Source: Pseudeuparius sepicola (taxonomy: Eukaryota; Arthropoda; Insecta; Coleoptera; Anthribidae). Taken from it: DNA of 64,000 bases. Location of the stretch: NCBI GenBank assembly GCA_963920635.1, contig OY987303.1, forward strand, positions 54,683,223-54,747,222, read 5' to 3'. Position numbers and translations under genes: made by a program. Below are positions 11,207 to 22,325 of the stretch, in pieces (position 1 is the stretch's first letter; each line of letters starts with the position of its first letter). The notes under the pieces are model-generated. The model saw only the letters and a program-made list of their open reading frames with translations, was not told the origin of the DNA and searched no databases.

Positions 11207-12950
11207 TATAAAAAAATACGTATTTTAAAGAAAATATGTTAAAATGTAAAACAATTTATTTTTAATTTTATAAAACTGGTCAATATCAGCTATACCTAAC
11301 ATATTTTTATATTACAAAATAGTAATATACAAAGTTTCATATTTAATCATTTACTTTTTACTATTTATTAAATTCATTTAATTAAATTTTGATACATTCT
11401 GTTGTTATACACACATTTTAAATATAAATTTCTAGAATGCAGATATTTTACCAATGATGAGAGCATTTAATATCGTTCCAGTGTATTAAACGCAAGTAAA
11501 ATATATATTATAGAGGGGCGTCTTGGGGCCTGATGTTTTAACTTGGGCTGGTCATTTTGGTGTGGCACTTTCGTTGCGTAAATTGCTATGATCTTAGAGT
11601 AGATGCGTGTAAAGTAGCGAAATATCCGACTACCAATTTTTGAATAGTAAGTGAAAATATTTGAAAATAATTTTTTCATGATGTTATCGGCATGATTGTT
11701 CATTTATTACCTTCACTTTTTATACCAAATTTTGTAAGTTCGTGAAGAAATATGTTTATTTGGGTAGTTATGTACATATATTTCAATAATAAAAACTACA
11801 CTTATTTACATTTGTTTAAAAACGTTAAAATAAATGGGCGTTTGTTAAATTTGAAATTTATTTTGGCTAATACTGGTACTTATGATGTGAATACATTTTC
11901 GTAAGATGTTTGAAGTGTTATAAAGCCTGCTCTTTGTATAATCAAGACTGAATACACCAATAGTACAGATGAGAGGTAGGTATTTATTATTTCTTCCACA
12001 AAAAAAAATATTGAAATGCGACAACATATCTCTTCAATGCCAACCTTGACGGTTGACACTGACTCAGAAGCATCGAGTTAAACATCGATTATTAAGGTTC
12101 ATTTGCCCCATGTTTTAAACTTCGAGAAAAAAAATTCTTTCCATTTTAGTAAATTATTATTATTATTTATGCCAATGTTTTGTGAAACTTTTTAGCCCAA
12201 TTTACGCTGTTTTCCTTGCATTCGGTCGTCTATTTCAATGTACAATACACCTTGTGCAATCACAACCTGTAAATTTTATAAATTCTACGTACGAGGTGTA
12301 GCGGTCTCTCGGCTACTACCAAAACAGTCAGACTACTTTTTACCCGTCTCCAATAAGATTAAGATACTAGACTATCGGCGTTCTATTAGACGGGACGTCA
12401 AAACAGAAAACAGGACCCTCCATTAGGACCTATCTACCGCGTTTTGCTTTTTCATCGGTTTATATTGGTCCCGGCCAGAGCAAACAGATAATCTCAATCC
12501 TATCTAGCAGGCTGTTTATGTATATCTCGCCGAAAAACAAAAGGGAGACGCCGCAAAGGCGTTATCCGAAGTATAAACACGGGAATCGCGGTCGGATCTC
12601 TCAGTGACCGACTACCTAGATTAGGGGTTAGAATCCATCATCGTCCGAATAAGTTTTGGGTAATTTTTGTGTCTGGAGAGCAGCGGAGTGGGTAGAAATA
12701 TGCCCGTCTTAGATTTTATAAAAGGCGTTGGATTTGTGATTTAAATGGACATGTTTTTCCATAGGGGGTCTTACCTTCACAAAAACTAAACGTAGGAAGT
12801 ATTTTATGTAAACTAATGTCGAGCCACTTTTTTGTAGCGGGGCTTGAACAGTAGATAGAAATTTTATTTGAAGAGGCAAATTTCATGTCGACTTAGATCC
12901 GTTAACGCTTCGTTTTAAAGATACCAGGTGTTAAACGTTTCAAAAAATAA
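11207..12950. other. Intergenic DNA with a single-copy island
   Basis: Positions 11207-12200 are AT-rich without features. Positions 12230-12720 are more G+C-rich and have no partner in the window. A short frame there (12238-12426) is not recognisable. Candidate regulatory DNA at most. Confidence 0.35.
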
Positions 12951-13600
12951 AATTGAAAATAAAAAAGCCTTTTTAAAAACAACCTTTTATTTAAGCCATG
13001 TACTAAAACCAATAAAATAAGTTTAGGTTTTCGTTAAGATAATTCAATTCCAAATTGCGACAAGTTTTTGCAAATTGAAAAGCTTGTCGCGCAAAATGTT
13101 GATGAAAGTAGGTACCAATTAATTTTATTGGACAGTGATTGGTTGATAAGCAAGTACCTATTTGCCAAAGTATGCATTTTTTCCTTTACAATTCACGCGA
13201 CAAGCTTTTCAATTTGCAAAAACTTGTCGCAATTTGGAATTGATATATCTGAACGAAAACCTAACTTATTTTATTCGTTTTAGTACATGGCTTAAATAAA
13301 AGCTTGTTTTCAATTTTATTTTGTGCTTTTTAGTACCTATTTGATTCCCATGTCAGGAGGGTGGTAAAGAAATTTATTCTGCCATCTTCGGGCGGCCGCC
13401 ATATTGGATTTCGTATGAAGTCATTCACCTTATTGTTTTCTACCCGTCGAGCCCTTTCATTCGATACCCATGTTGCGTATCAAATAGGTAATCCGCCATC
13501 TTGGAGCGGCGGCCATTTTCAAAGTATTACAATATTGAGTATTGCATATTGTATTGTCACCGGAACAAAAACCCTATTTTAAAGAATATTGTTATAGAGG
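12951..13600 (-). repeat. GGCGG-rich dispersed repeat (family G), copy 1
   Basis: Contains a hairpin built from CAAGTTTTTGCAAATTGAAAAG (13060s, inverted at 13200s), the phrase TAGGTTTTCGTTAAGATAA and its complement, then two G+C-rich units with GCGGCCGCCATATTGG and GCCATCTTGGAGCGGCGGCC. The same series occurs at 22850-23860 and 55171-55975, partially at 26811-27237 and inside 31900-32100. No coding function is seen. Confidence 0.75.
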
Positions 13601-13624
13601 GAACAAGACATAACAATGTCGCCC

Positions 13625-14120
13625 TTATTATATTTTCCAAAGTGAGGCCCATTCTTTCCTCATTCTAATGGTATCAGTGATGCCAAGTATGCCATTTTAT
13701 TGGAGAATCTATGAATAAAACAGGTACTTTGATTGTTAGTAAAAATTAATAATGGTTTCCATGATTTCTAAAAATTAGACTTGACAATGTTGTGTCTACA
13801 AATACAGAATATGGCAACTGTCAAATTAAGCAAATTTATTGTATACTTGAAATTCTTTAATTGTCACATCTGAGTATCTGGAAGTTAGAAAACTTAAAAA
13901 TTGTGAATTATGATTGGAAATTTTTGTCTCTTTTAGAATCTATGGCACTATCTTATCACATAAAACCTGATGACAGTTGGACACACTGACACTTAACATA
14001 ACCAAGTACCAGCCCCCTTGTGGTCTCTTTGGAGTCTACAGAAAACAAACTTCCCCTCAAGGCTTCACTTTTCCTATGTGATAGACTGTGAAATGCTTGG
14101 TCCCCTTATTTTAAAAGTGT
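13625..14120 (+). mobile_element. hAT-like element family H1, copy A (ends lost, internally deleted)
   Basis: Matches 35105-36141 in two blocks. The left block has CTTTCCTCATTCTAATGG to GGCAACTGTCAAAT. The right block has GAGTATCTGGAAGTTAGAAA to CTATGTGATAGACTGTG and GGTCCCCTTATTTTAAAA. About half of the middle is missing and the CAGGGACT termini are not preserved. Non-coding. Confidence 0.75.
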
Positions 14121-15164
14121 ATGCAAAATTTTAGCTCAATCAGATTTCAGGAAGTAGTTCTAATTCAGCTTGCAAGATTCGACCCACACAAACATACTAA
14201 CAGGTGGTGAAGTTGAATAAAAGCTTGTAAAAATATTGGTTATTTTTTTATCTAGTGTCATAACCAATAGAAATATTTAAATCAAATTGCAGCACCACTT
14301 TATAGGGTATTAAAATTTTGTGATAATTTAAAAAAATAACTAGTATGGCCCTGAGCAAAATCAAATTTGAAATTTTATTACAAAAGAGCGATTAATTCCA
14401 AACAAGATGTAGGTATATCTTGAAGTTTTTTGTATCTGCCCCGATCATGTACCAAATTTTTATTTCTTTGGCCAAATTCGAAAATTAATTCGAACAATTA
14501 CATCCACAAATAGCATACACTTATTGTAACAAAAACATCCTTCAATGCAGAAACAATTTCGAAGATTCCAATTGAATTAAAAAAATCGACTGCAATTTGC
14601 CCGGGCGGATAATGCTGGTCGATTTACTTCTTCGAAACTGTTTTCGTTTTAGAAATAACTGGCTTTTTTCTTTAATTCCCATTGTTTCCGAGAGTTTTAT
14701 AAGTACAGACATAAATAGTGTCTACTGTTGTTTTTTTAACAGCAGACGATTTTCGAAGCGCAGGTATCGTGCTTTTTTGTATCTATCATAAATTTACCAT
14801 CTTTCCCAAGACTTTCAACACGGGAATTTATCAACATCAGATGCGAGGGTGGCATTCAGGAGAGGTTTCGCTTACCTTCTGGTATATATTAGCAAGAAAA
14901 TGGAGACGATAAGATTTATGTCGGAAGGGGCAAAGAAACATTGTTCTTAGAGCGGATTATACGAGTTATTCCTTTAAATGCCGTTATACGTGAAAAGAAG
15001 AAGCCAATAAAAACACAAAATCTGTCGGCAGGTCGGTTGCATCGTCGTTATCTCGAGAGATACAACGAAAGTATCATTTTACAACGGCGCGGATGGTATT
15101 TTTATGCAAACCTTAGGCATAAATCTCAGCCCTTTCGACTGGCGGTCCGTATTCCGATTTAAGG
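14121..15164. other. Intergenic DNA; 14125-14230 is a family G fragment
   Basis: The phrase TTTAGCTCAATCAGATTTCA and AATAAAAGCTTGTAAAA at 14130-14235 match the outer part of family G (complement of ~22855-22950). From 14240 on I see no gene; open frames at 14597-15162 are short and unrecognised. Confidence 0.45.
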
Positions 15165-15230
15165 TCCCTTATGCATATTTATAATTCAAAAATTATGCCC
15201 CTGTTTGTTTTAGATCGGATGCATTATTTA

Positions 15231-15236
15231 TTTATT
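15231..15236 (-). terminator. Polyadenylation signal of TLC gene copy 1
   Basis: AATAAA on the minus strand, about 110 bases after the stop codon. The same hexamer is conserved after the other copy (20684-20689). Confidence 0.6.
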
Positions 15237-15344
15237 GAAATTTTACAAATAGCTCGGCGGGGTGGTGTGAATATAGACACTTTAGGCGCTACAAAAAAAT
15301 GTAAATAAAGATGATGAAAGATTTAGTGTAAAATCCTGAATTAT

Positions 15345-16110
15345 TTACGGTCTCGGCTCCCTTCTGCGAACGTATTTTCTTGAAATGTACTCAGCTATTT
15401 GGTATACGAATATCCAGGAGACCAGGTATATTGTGAAAGCCAGCAAGATGAAGTCCCAGTCGTTTTTTGGGTGGGTAGCGATAACCCACATGTAGTAGGT
15501 GCCAAATATTATTCTCACTAATATAAATACTAAGAGAAACGTTGTTTCTACTGCTGTATACAAAATTGAAGGGTAGTATCCTGCGGTTCTGATAAACCAT
15601 CTTGCTTGCAGAAAAGGGTTTGTTATTTCCATACTACCCAGTCCACATGTCGTCTGTGCTCCAGAATATCCTTTAAACAATATCCTCAGCAAAGCAAACA
15701 TGCAGTACAAATGATGCCATAGCATCACTTTTTCTAAAAAAATGAATTATCTATTATTTTCAAAATAACATACCTAGATATTTACCATCTTTGAAATTAT
15801 GTGCTAGCATATGTCCGGTATCAAAAATGAAATATCCCAGGCTGAAAACCAAAATGAACGACTGAATGTAACTAGTTTTCCATTCGGGATGGGTGAACGG
15901 TACATCAGGCACAAAACACTGGTTGATTCCCAAGAAGAAGGCAACGAATCCGTGTATAAACGAGTTTATCCTCTCGCAATACTCTGAAGATTTTCCCGGC
16001 AAGAAATATCTTGAGGTGAAGTACAAACCCGTCCAAAAAGCGGTGCTGAGTATGACGGCTTCGACGGTTTCGTATCTAAAGTGTCCGAGGTCGTCGTAAA
16101 AATTTATCAT
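15345..16110 (-). CDS. TLC-domain (TRAM/LAG1/CLN8) membrane protein, copy 1, two exons
   Basis: Predicted multipass ER-type membrane protein of 241 residues. Exon 1 is 16110-15774 (starts MINFYDDLGHFRYETVEAV). Exon 2 is 15733-15345 (ends RKYVRRREPRP, stop TAA). The 40-base intron runs from GTATGT to a T-rich TTTTTTTAG, phase 1, and joins KYL to EKVMLWHH. The family link rests on hydrophobic segments near residues 14-34, 50-66, 80-98, 114-132, 165-190 and 203-222, on the central FIFDTGHMLAHNF and HHLYC region, and on the EITNPFLQARWFIRTAG motif typical of TLC domains. TLC proteins act in lipid metabolism or lipid sensing; the substrate here is unknown. The C-terminus is basic, as expected for cytosolic ER tails. 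Its sister copy is at 19803-20573, about 90% identical by eye. The frame is intact, so it is probably functional. Confidence 0.85.
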
Positions 16111-16179
16111 GGTTAGAAAAAAATGTCAAAAGTGACGCAAAAACTCTTAACCTTTCTTTCATCCATATACATGTATACA

Positions 16180-17340
16180 CTCCTGACAAAATTAACGCAC
16201 CACTTTAATTAATCTAAATATTTGCAATAAAGACACAAAAGCCGTCCTCCTTTTACAGTTTTAAGTGATCTCAAATCGATTCCGAATCACTTTGAGATCA
16301 CATCAGCTGACATCGAGTGTTCCTTTTACAAATGTTCAGTTGATTTTGAAGTGATCAGTTTACGCAGCAAATCAATATTTATGTCATTTGTGTTGGTTTT
16401 GAGTGTTTCTGGGGTTCAGGTGGTGAAAAATATTGAAAAATTTATTCAAGGGTTAGATTATAATATATAACGTGGTCGTTCACTGTTCCATTTACTAATA
16501 AAAAAATCATTTCACTGTCAGATCACTTCAAGTTCATTTCACTTCAAATTCACTTGTGGAAAAAGTCAAAAGGAGGACAACTAAAATAAAAGTAAGTTAC
16601 ATTGAAATGATAATGAGCATCTACAAGTTAAACATGACCTTAATTTGCGTTAATGTTTCATTAAAAATGCGTTTTAGCTGAAAATGCATAAAGCTAGCAT
16701 GACTCCAAATTAAAAAAAGAAATAAAACAGCAAAACAGAATAAATGCATCTGGGTCAACACTAATACCGTGTAGGCCCTCCTCTACTTCTTCTCATCGGA
16801 CAACAGTACTACTTGTTTCCAATCATTGATGGTCCAATTCTGATGTAGTCTTGCAAAATTCAATCTCTGAACTTTGTGTTCTCTGGTAAGCAATGGTTTT
16901 TTGGCAGGTCTTTTGTTGCTCAATCCTGCTTCACGTAAACATCTTCTAACCGTTCGAGACGATAGAATAGCCATATTTCGAACATCTGCGAATTCATTTT
17001 TTAGCAGATTGCTGGTGACTCTCCTATATCTGAGAGCACGTTCTCTAAAAAAAAACGATCCTCAATTTGATTAGTGCAAGTTTTCGCCCTTGCCTTGGTC
17101 TTCGATAGTCCGCGAGCCCGTCTCATTATGTCGTCTCACCATGCGGCAGATGCTGGAATGATGTCTTCATATCAAACCAGCAACATATTGCATTGAATAT
17201 CCTTCATCCAGGAGAGTTGATGCTCGCACTGCATCTTCAATTGACAAATTTCTTTGGCGGTTCATTTTCCTTGCTCGCAAATAACTTCCCAATATGCATG
17301 TGATAAAAATAATCACAATTGAAAGCTTGTTTTTCACACT
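16180..17340 (-). mobile_element. Decayed Tc1-like transposon
   Basis: The left edge, ACTCCTGACAAAATTAACGC, is the kind of terminus seen in insect Tc1-like elements. Inside, on the minus strand, is a broken transposase N-terminal region (16783-17265). Between 16260 and 16580 there are repeated AAGTGATC/GATCACTT words (for example TTTTAAGTGATCTCAAATCG, GAAGTGATCAG, GATCACTTCAAG). The right end is not clear; 17340 is an estimate. The catalytic C-terminal two thirds of the transposase are missing. Confidence 0.65.
16783..17265 (-). pseudogene. Tc1/IS630-type transposase, N-terminal fragment with stops and frameshifts
   Basis: Starts MNRQRNLSIEDAVRASTLLD and continues as a helix-turn-helix (EGYSMQYVAG, then a stop, then SSICRMVRRHNETGS). 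After further breaks come SSRTVRRCLREAGLSNKRPA and the run towards LLSDE, where the first catalytic aspartate of the DDE domain is expected. At least two stop codons and one frameshift interrupt it, and the frame ends right after SDEKK. Non-functional relic. Confidence 0.8.
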
Positions 17341-17433
17341 TTGATTTAATCAGCAACACAACATGTTAACACAGTTTTAGTCTAAAACGAGGCATAATAC
17401 GAATTACTGTCAAAAGAAGGTTATATGTGATAC

Positions 17434-18560
17434 TATACGCGATTGAATATAAGAAATAGCTCAATGCTAAACTAAGTATATGGGAAATGCCATTTTGTTG
17501 ATCCGTATATTATGTTTTTTGTTTTGTTCAAAATCAGTCAAAAAAGCTTTATTTTCTAAAGTTGACTATTATAATAATGTGGTAAATAACAACAGTTGAA
17601 TTCAAATGTTTAAATATTCCCGCCACGCTTGTGCCAAAAAAGAGTTGTCAGAAATGAAATAAAGCAAGTAAAATGTGATATTTATTATAATTACCACGCC
17701 CAAAAGGCCTCCCACAGTTATCAGAAGTGGAATTTGAACACGCTAAAGTGTTATGCAGTGTAATTACGTATTAAGTTTTAGTGCGAGATTCGGACGAAAA
17801 ACCGTCTTGATTCGGTCGCCGAGGTCCTAACCTAAACATTTTTTGTTCGTTTGTTCCTGAAAACATTTTGGAGATGGAACAAGTTTCGAATCAATTTAAT
17901 TTAACCAACAAAGTTCTCTATTTTGAAGTCTGTTTTTAGTTCATTTTTAGTTGCCTGTTGCCTTTGCAATTACATAAATCATAAACAATAATGGTAAATA
18001 CAGTTTCCCGCGGTGTATGTCTGCCCCGATTTTTTTGAAATTTTGGCTACCCCCTATTTTCGGGGTCCCTGAACACGAATCTGACCTTAGTTTTTGGTGC
18101 TCGGGCGTAGTTTCCGATAAAATGAATTTTCAAATTTCCTTTGACACCTCACTTTTCATGGCGATATTTGTGATTATAATCCGGATGAATTTTTACTATA
18201 TGCAACTCAAACTGATCACCACACTATTTTGCACCTTGTGCAACATCGAAACTTCGCGGAAACCCGCGGAAAATCCGAAATTTGGAAAGATTTGTGCCGT
18301 GTTTACGTCCGGCCCGGCCGCTGTTTTCGCCCCACAATCGGCGGGCGCCGATTGTCGGGGGGAACTTTTACCTAATAACCAAATAACTTTAGGAAGACGA
18401 CCACAAAATTATGTAGAAGACGACAAGAACAATGAACAAGAACAAAGAACAACGCAGTGTAAACCCAAGGTGTGCCCAAAGCTAGAGGTGACAATGGCCC
18501 ATATAGTTAGTTCGCATAGTGCCCGGCGGGGCGTTGGCATCTTAAATTCAGTCGCGTATA
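17434..18560. mobile_element. TIR element family T2, copy 1 (TATACGCGAYTGAAT ends)
   Basis: Highly similar to 24663-25823 in the same orientation. The ends are inverted repeats: TATACGCGATTGAAT at the left and ATTCAGTCGCGTATA at the right. A looser inverted match, including a CTATGGGCC/GGCCCATAT pair, runs ~70 bases inward. The interior has a G+C-rich stretch (TCCGGCCCGGCCGCTG, CGGCGGGCGCCGATTGTCGG). A 185-codon frame (18017-18574) covers part of it but is frameshifted in the other copy, so I do not call it a gene. The target duplication is unclear. Confidence 0.75.
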
Positions 18561-19388
18561 GTCAGCTTAAATAACAACTGTCACTATCAAACAAGGTCCA
18601 TGGCCATCATGGCCTACTTGTCGCGAAAAAAAAGAATATATAAAAGATATATAATTTTGTCCAGGAGTTTAATATATAATTTCATCCATGCGCAAAAACA
18701 TAAACTATATTGTATAGGGTGTAATAGTAAGTAATAGCGTACCTATGTAAGGTAAGTTAAGTTAAATCGATTTTTCTTGTGTGCTACACCGTACTACATC
18801 TGGCAGAGACCATTTAGGGACCCCCTGTATATTTCAACAAAAAAGAGCAGACGCAGAATGGGCATTTAAATAAATTATCTTATTACCGACCCGCAAGAAG
18901 TAATCAGCATATGTAATGTATGCTCTCACTTTCTACGTCGGCCAAAATTATCGATAAAATCGGGGAGGAATATCGATAAATCGGAGTGATATCGACGACT
19001 TGCATGCGAGCCAGCAGTATCACACCGCTACTTTATTCGGTGTGGACGGTTTAAGAAAAGGAATGATGTTTATGGCTGAGCTTAATGCATAAATAAGGCT
19101 TATTAATATTACGCATTACCTGTTAAATTAAAGGCAACTTTCGACGGGCATATATTATATTCTTTTGGGAACGACATACAAATTTCCTTGCAATGGCGTT
19201 TTTGTACTTTTAGGAAAACCACCGTATCGAGAAACGTATACCTACATACATAGTCAAACATTCAGACTTCAACAACAATCAGTTCAGCCCATTCTGCGTC
19301 TGCCCTTTTTTGTTGGGGATTCCTCAACTCTATTACCTAGTATTACACCCCAGACAATATTTAGTTTATGTTTTTGGGCATATCTACA
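18561..19388. other. Intergenic DNA, no gene seen
   Basis: AT-rich. GACCCCCTGTATAT near 18830 looks like an eroded foldback terminus. No coding or RNA feature supported. Confidence 0.4.
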
Positions 19389-19738
19389 CAGGGTGGCCCA
19401 CCACGAACTGCATCGATCTGTATACGGAAAACTAAAAGTAGGAAAATTCTGAAAATTTGGCACCTCACCAATGCAGATGGGCGCTGCTCAACTAAAATAT
19501 TTTGGTGAATATGGCACTTCCGGTTATACCGGAAGGCGATATCAACTTTCTTATCTCAAATGGAACACCCTGTATATTATTGCATTTTTGGATTCTAGGC
19601 ATCATTTTGGAATCAAAAAAGGCAATAATATACAGGGTGTTCCATTTGAAATAAGAAAGTAGATATCGACTTCCGGTTTAACCGAAAACTTTTAGTTTTC
19701 CATATATAGATCGATGCAGTTCGTGGTGGGCCACCCTG
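19389..19738. mobile_element. 350-bp palindromic element directly upstream of TLC copy 2
   Basis: Outer ends are CAGGGTGGCCCACCACGAAC and its complement ending CCACCCTG before TA. The outer arms (ATCGATCTGTATACGGAAAAC) pair, and a second inner pair starts at TTCTTATCTCAAATGGAACA followed by CCCTGTATATTATTGC. The inner pair ends in the same CCCTGTATA / TATACAGGG word as an element terminus, so this may be one palindrome inserted in another. Its right edge is 64 bases from the ATG of the TLC gene. Confidence 0.85.
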
Positions 19739-19802
19739 TATACATAATATAGATGAAATCATATACATGTTTTTGCGTCACTTTTGACATTTTTTTCTAA
19801 CC

Positions 19803-20573
19803 ATGATAAATTTTTACGGCGACCTCGGACACTTTAGATACGAAACCGTCGAAGCCGTCATACTCAGTGCCGCTTTTTGGACGAGTTTGTATTTCACTTT
19901 AAGATATTTCTTGGCGGGAAAATCTTCAGATTACTGCGAGAGGATCAACTCTTTTATCCACGGATTTGTTGGTTTCTTCTTGGGAATCGACCAGTGTTTT
20001 GTGCCTGATGTATCGTTCACCAATCCAGAATGGAAAACTAGTTACATTCAGTCGTTTATTTTGGTTTTCAGCCTGGGATATTTCATTTTTGATACGGGAC
20101 ATATGCTGGCACATAATTTCAAAGATGGTAAATATCTAGATACCTACCTACGTTATTTTAAAAATAATAGGTTTTTTTTTTTAGAAAAAGTTATGCTATT
20201 TCATCATTTGTACTGCATGTTTGCTTTGTTGATGATATTGTTTAAAGGATATTCTGGAGCACAAACGACATGTGGAGTGGGTAGTATGGAAATAACAAAT
20301 TCTTTTCTGCAAGCAAGATGGTTTGTAAGAACTGCAGGATATTACCCTTCAATTTTGTATACAGCATTAGATATAACTTATCTCTTAGTATTTATATTAG
20401 TAAGAATAATATTTGGCACCTACTACATGTGGGTTATCGCTACCCACCCAAAAAACGACTGGGACTTCATTTTGCTGGCTTTCACAGTGTACCTAATCTC
20501 CTGGATATTCGTATACGAAATAGTTGAATACATTTCAAGAAAATACGTTCGCAGAAGGGAACAGAGACCGTAA
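19803..20573 (+). CDS. TLC-domain membrane protein, copy 2, intron position open in frame
   Basis: Predicted lipid-related multipass ER membrane protein, sister of the gene at 15345-16110. Read without splicing it gives 256 residues from MINFYGDLGHFRYETVEAV to RKYVRRREQRP. Relative to copy 1, 15 extra residues (DTYLRYFKNNRFFFL region) lie exactly at the intron position of copy 1. Here the donor GTATGT is replaced by ATACCTACCTAC, but the T-tract and TTTAG acceptor remain. The 45 bases are a multiple of three and contain no stop. Either the intron has become coding, or a new donor CTAC|GTTATT 12 bases downstream removes only 33 bases, also in frame. The TLC motif reads EITNSFLQARWFVRTAG. Hydrophobic segments match copy 1. 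Probably functional, but the insertion falls next to a membrane helix. Confidence 0.8.
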   Translation: MINFYGDLGHFRYETVEAVILSAAFWTSLYFTLRYFLAGKSSDYCERINSFIHGFVGFFLGIDQCFVPDVSFTNPEWKTSYIQSFILVFSLGYFIFDTGHMLAHNFKDGKYLDTYLRYFKNNRFFFLEKVMLFHHLYCMFALLMILFKGYSGAQTTCGVGSMEITNSFLQARWFVRTAGYYPSILYTALDITYLLVFILVRIIFGTYYMWVIATHPKNDWDFILLAFTVYLISWIFVYEIVEYISRKYVRRREQRP

Positions 20574-20683
20574 ATAATTCAAGATTTTACACTAAATCTT
20601 TCGTCATCTTTATTTACTTTTTTTTGTAGCGCCTAAAGTGTCTATATTCATACTACCCCACCGAGCTATATTTGTAAAATTTC

Positions 20684-20689
20684 AATAAA
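20684..20689 (+). terminator. Polyadenylation signal of TLC gene copy 2
   Basis: AATAAA about 110 bases after the stop codon, conserved in position with copy 1. Confidence 0.6.
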
Positions 20690-20745
20690 TAAATAATGCA
20701 TCCGATCTAAACGAACAGGGGTATAATTTTCGAATTATAAATATG

Positions 20746-21060
20746 CTTGATTATGAAACGAGAGTACACTTTTGATACAAATAACAAGATGCACTAAAAT
20801 GATGGACCGGCAAGACCAAAAAGATAACGAATAAAGTTATGAGTACCTAAAATAACGATTCAAGTAGCTCAGAGATACGGAGAAATTGACATTTTCAGCT
20901 TATTCTCTATCCCGAAAAACGTAGCGTTGCCAACTTTCAGTTCGGCAGCTTCATTATTTTAGGAGATATTGCCATAATTCAATTTCAAAAAAGAGTGAAC
21001 TACTCAGAAATCAAAATGTCAAAGTCCTGAACCAAAAACATGGGACACCCTGAACAAAAC
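20746..21060 (+). repeat. Dispersed repeat R2, copy 1
   Basis: Starts TTATGAAACGAGAGTACAC and shows GATGGACCGGCAAGACCAAA, both matched at 33840-33920 and in part inverted at 49500-49560. It ends near GGGACACCCTG (21042-21052), a foldback-type terminus. Non-coding. Confidence 0.6.
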
Positions 21061-22325
21061 ATACTGATGTGAAATGTTCACTTTCATAGTAAAAATTGAG
21101 TAAAATAGGCGATGCATAGGTATTTTAACCATTAGTTACCTCAATACCGTTTCATATTATTCATAATTATTTGTTTTATTTTTAGATAACGGTAAAAGTT
21201 TAATATTTTTAGATTTGATCAATTTATAAAATAGATGCCCTCGGTGAATATCAAATAGTGTGATAAGTATTCACCATTAATATCTGAACATATGGATCGT
21301 GTAATGGCCACCATATTTTTACATAATTTAAAAATGTCGGATGAATTCCGAATTTAACCATTTAAAAAAACGATTTACGAAACAAATTTAGTTTTGCCTT
21401 TATTTAACTGTGCGTGACAACTGAGCACTACCCTTTTAACGCTTCAGTAAATACCTACATGTTTAAACCACTGAAAATCGATCAGATTTTTTTTATTTAT
21501 ATCTCTACGAAAATCAACTTTTTTTTTAATTAAGTTGAAGGACACTGTATGTAGATTATTGTTAATTTTTATCTCGATATCTATTTACACTATTAAAATA
21601 TTGAAGCGTTCGTGCGCACAGCACGGCAAGTAAATACATCTGGTTGCATACTTTTGCCTGCGAGCAAACATCGTCATGAATTCAGTAGAAATGGCCTGAA
21701 ATTTTCTAATGCGCATCAGACATTTCTTTAGGGAAGCGACTTTTTCCTGGCCACTCTATACGGGTCCAAACGCTTCGCCAATAACGGGTTTAAAAATCAC
21801 ACAGATGAATCTCAGCAAAGATAATGAGAGCCATTTAAGCGCGCCCTGTGATCCTCGGCTGCAGATTGCTTTTGATTATTTTTTACAGCGTCTGCGGTCC
21901 GGTCAAGCTTCAGGAAATACCACTGCTTTTTTATGGCTAGAATTAACACCTTATAATTCGATGAAAAGGCAAACACAGGTAGGCCGAGCTTTTTTTTGTT
22001 TTTTGGAGCGATTGGGTGCGATTTCGATTTGTGTTGTGAACTAAGTTTAAAATCAATACGCTCTCTTATTAGAGACCCGAGCATGACTCATAATTTACTC
22101 AAAGAAGAAAATTGCGGCTTATTATAGGGATACTGTTTGTTGAGAATTAATCGCTCTTATTTGTTTATAACTAATTAAATCGATGTTCTGTCCCAAAACA
22201 AGTTCGAATTTATTTTTTGTATTTTTTTGTCATTTCCAAAATATTCATATCACCTGTTATTTTTTAGATAAACTTTCACATTAGGTATATTTTTTATTAA
22301 GCGTTTTTGAAACAATGTTCATATA
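21061..22325. other. Intergenic DNA, no gene seen
   Basis: AT-rich except for 21700-22060, which is single-copy and contains overlapping frames on both strands that I do not recognise. No splice-supported gene. Confidence 0.4.

Larger units (their letters stand above)
15165..16178 (-). repeat. Inverted gene duplication, unit 1 (TLC gene with flanks)
   Basis: The unit pairs in reverse complement with 19740-20745. Homology covers both exons, the intron, ~180 bases downstream through the polyadenylation region (GCATTATTTATTTATTGAAA) and ~65 bases upstream of the ATG (GTTAGAAAAAAATGTCAAAA). Homology stops near 16178, just where the Tc1-like terminus begins. Confidence 0.9.
19740..20745 (+). repeat. 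Inverted gene duplication, unit 2 (TLC gene with flanks)
   Basis: Partner of 15165-16178. Upstream homology (TGACATTTTTTTCTAACC before the ATG) stops where the 350-bp palindrome begins; downstream homology continues past the polyadenylation signal to about 20745 (AATTATAAATATGCTT). Confidence 0.9.

Noticed and set aside
15391..15600. 69-codon frame inside TLC copy 1 (and its counterpart 20318-20527)
   Set aside because: Alternative frame of the TLC exon; conserved only because the exon is.
17785..17830. tRNA-like stretch (GCGAGATTCGGACGAAAAAC)
   Set aside because: No cloverleaf can be formed and it repeats inside the T2 element.
18017..18574. 185-codon open frame
   Set aside because: Lies in the T2 repeat. 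The second copy (25244 onward) has frame-breaking indels and substitutions that mostly change residues, so there is no sign of coding selection.
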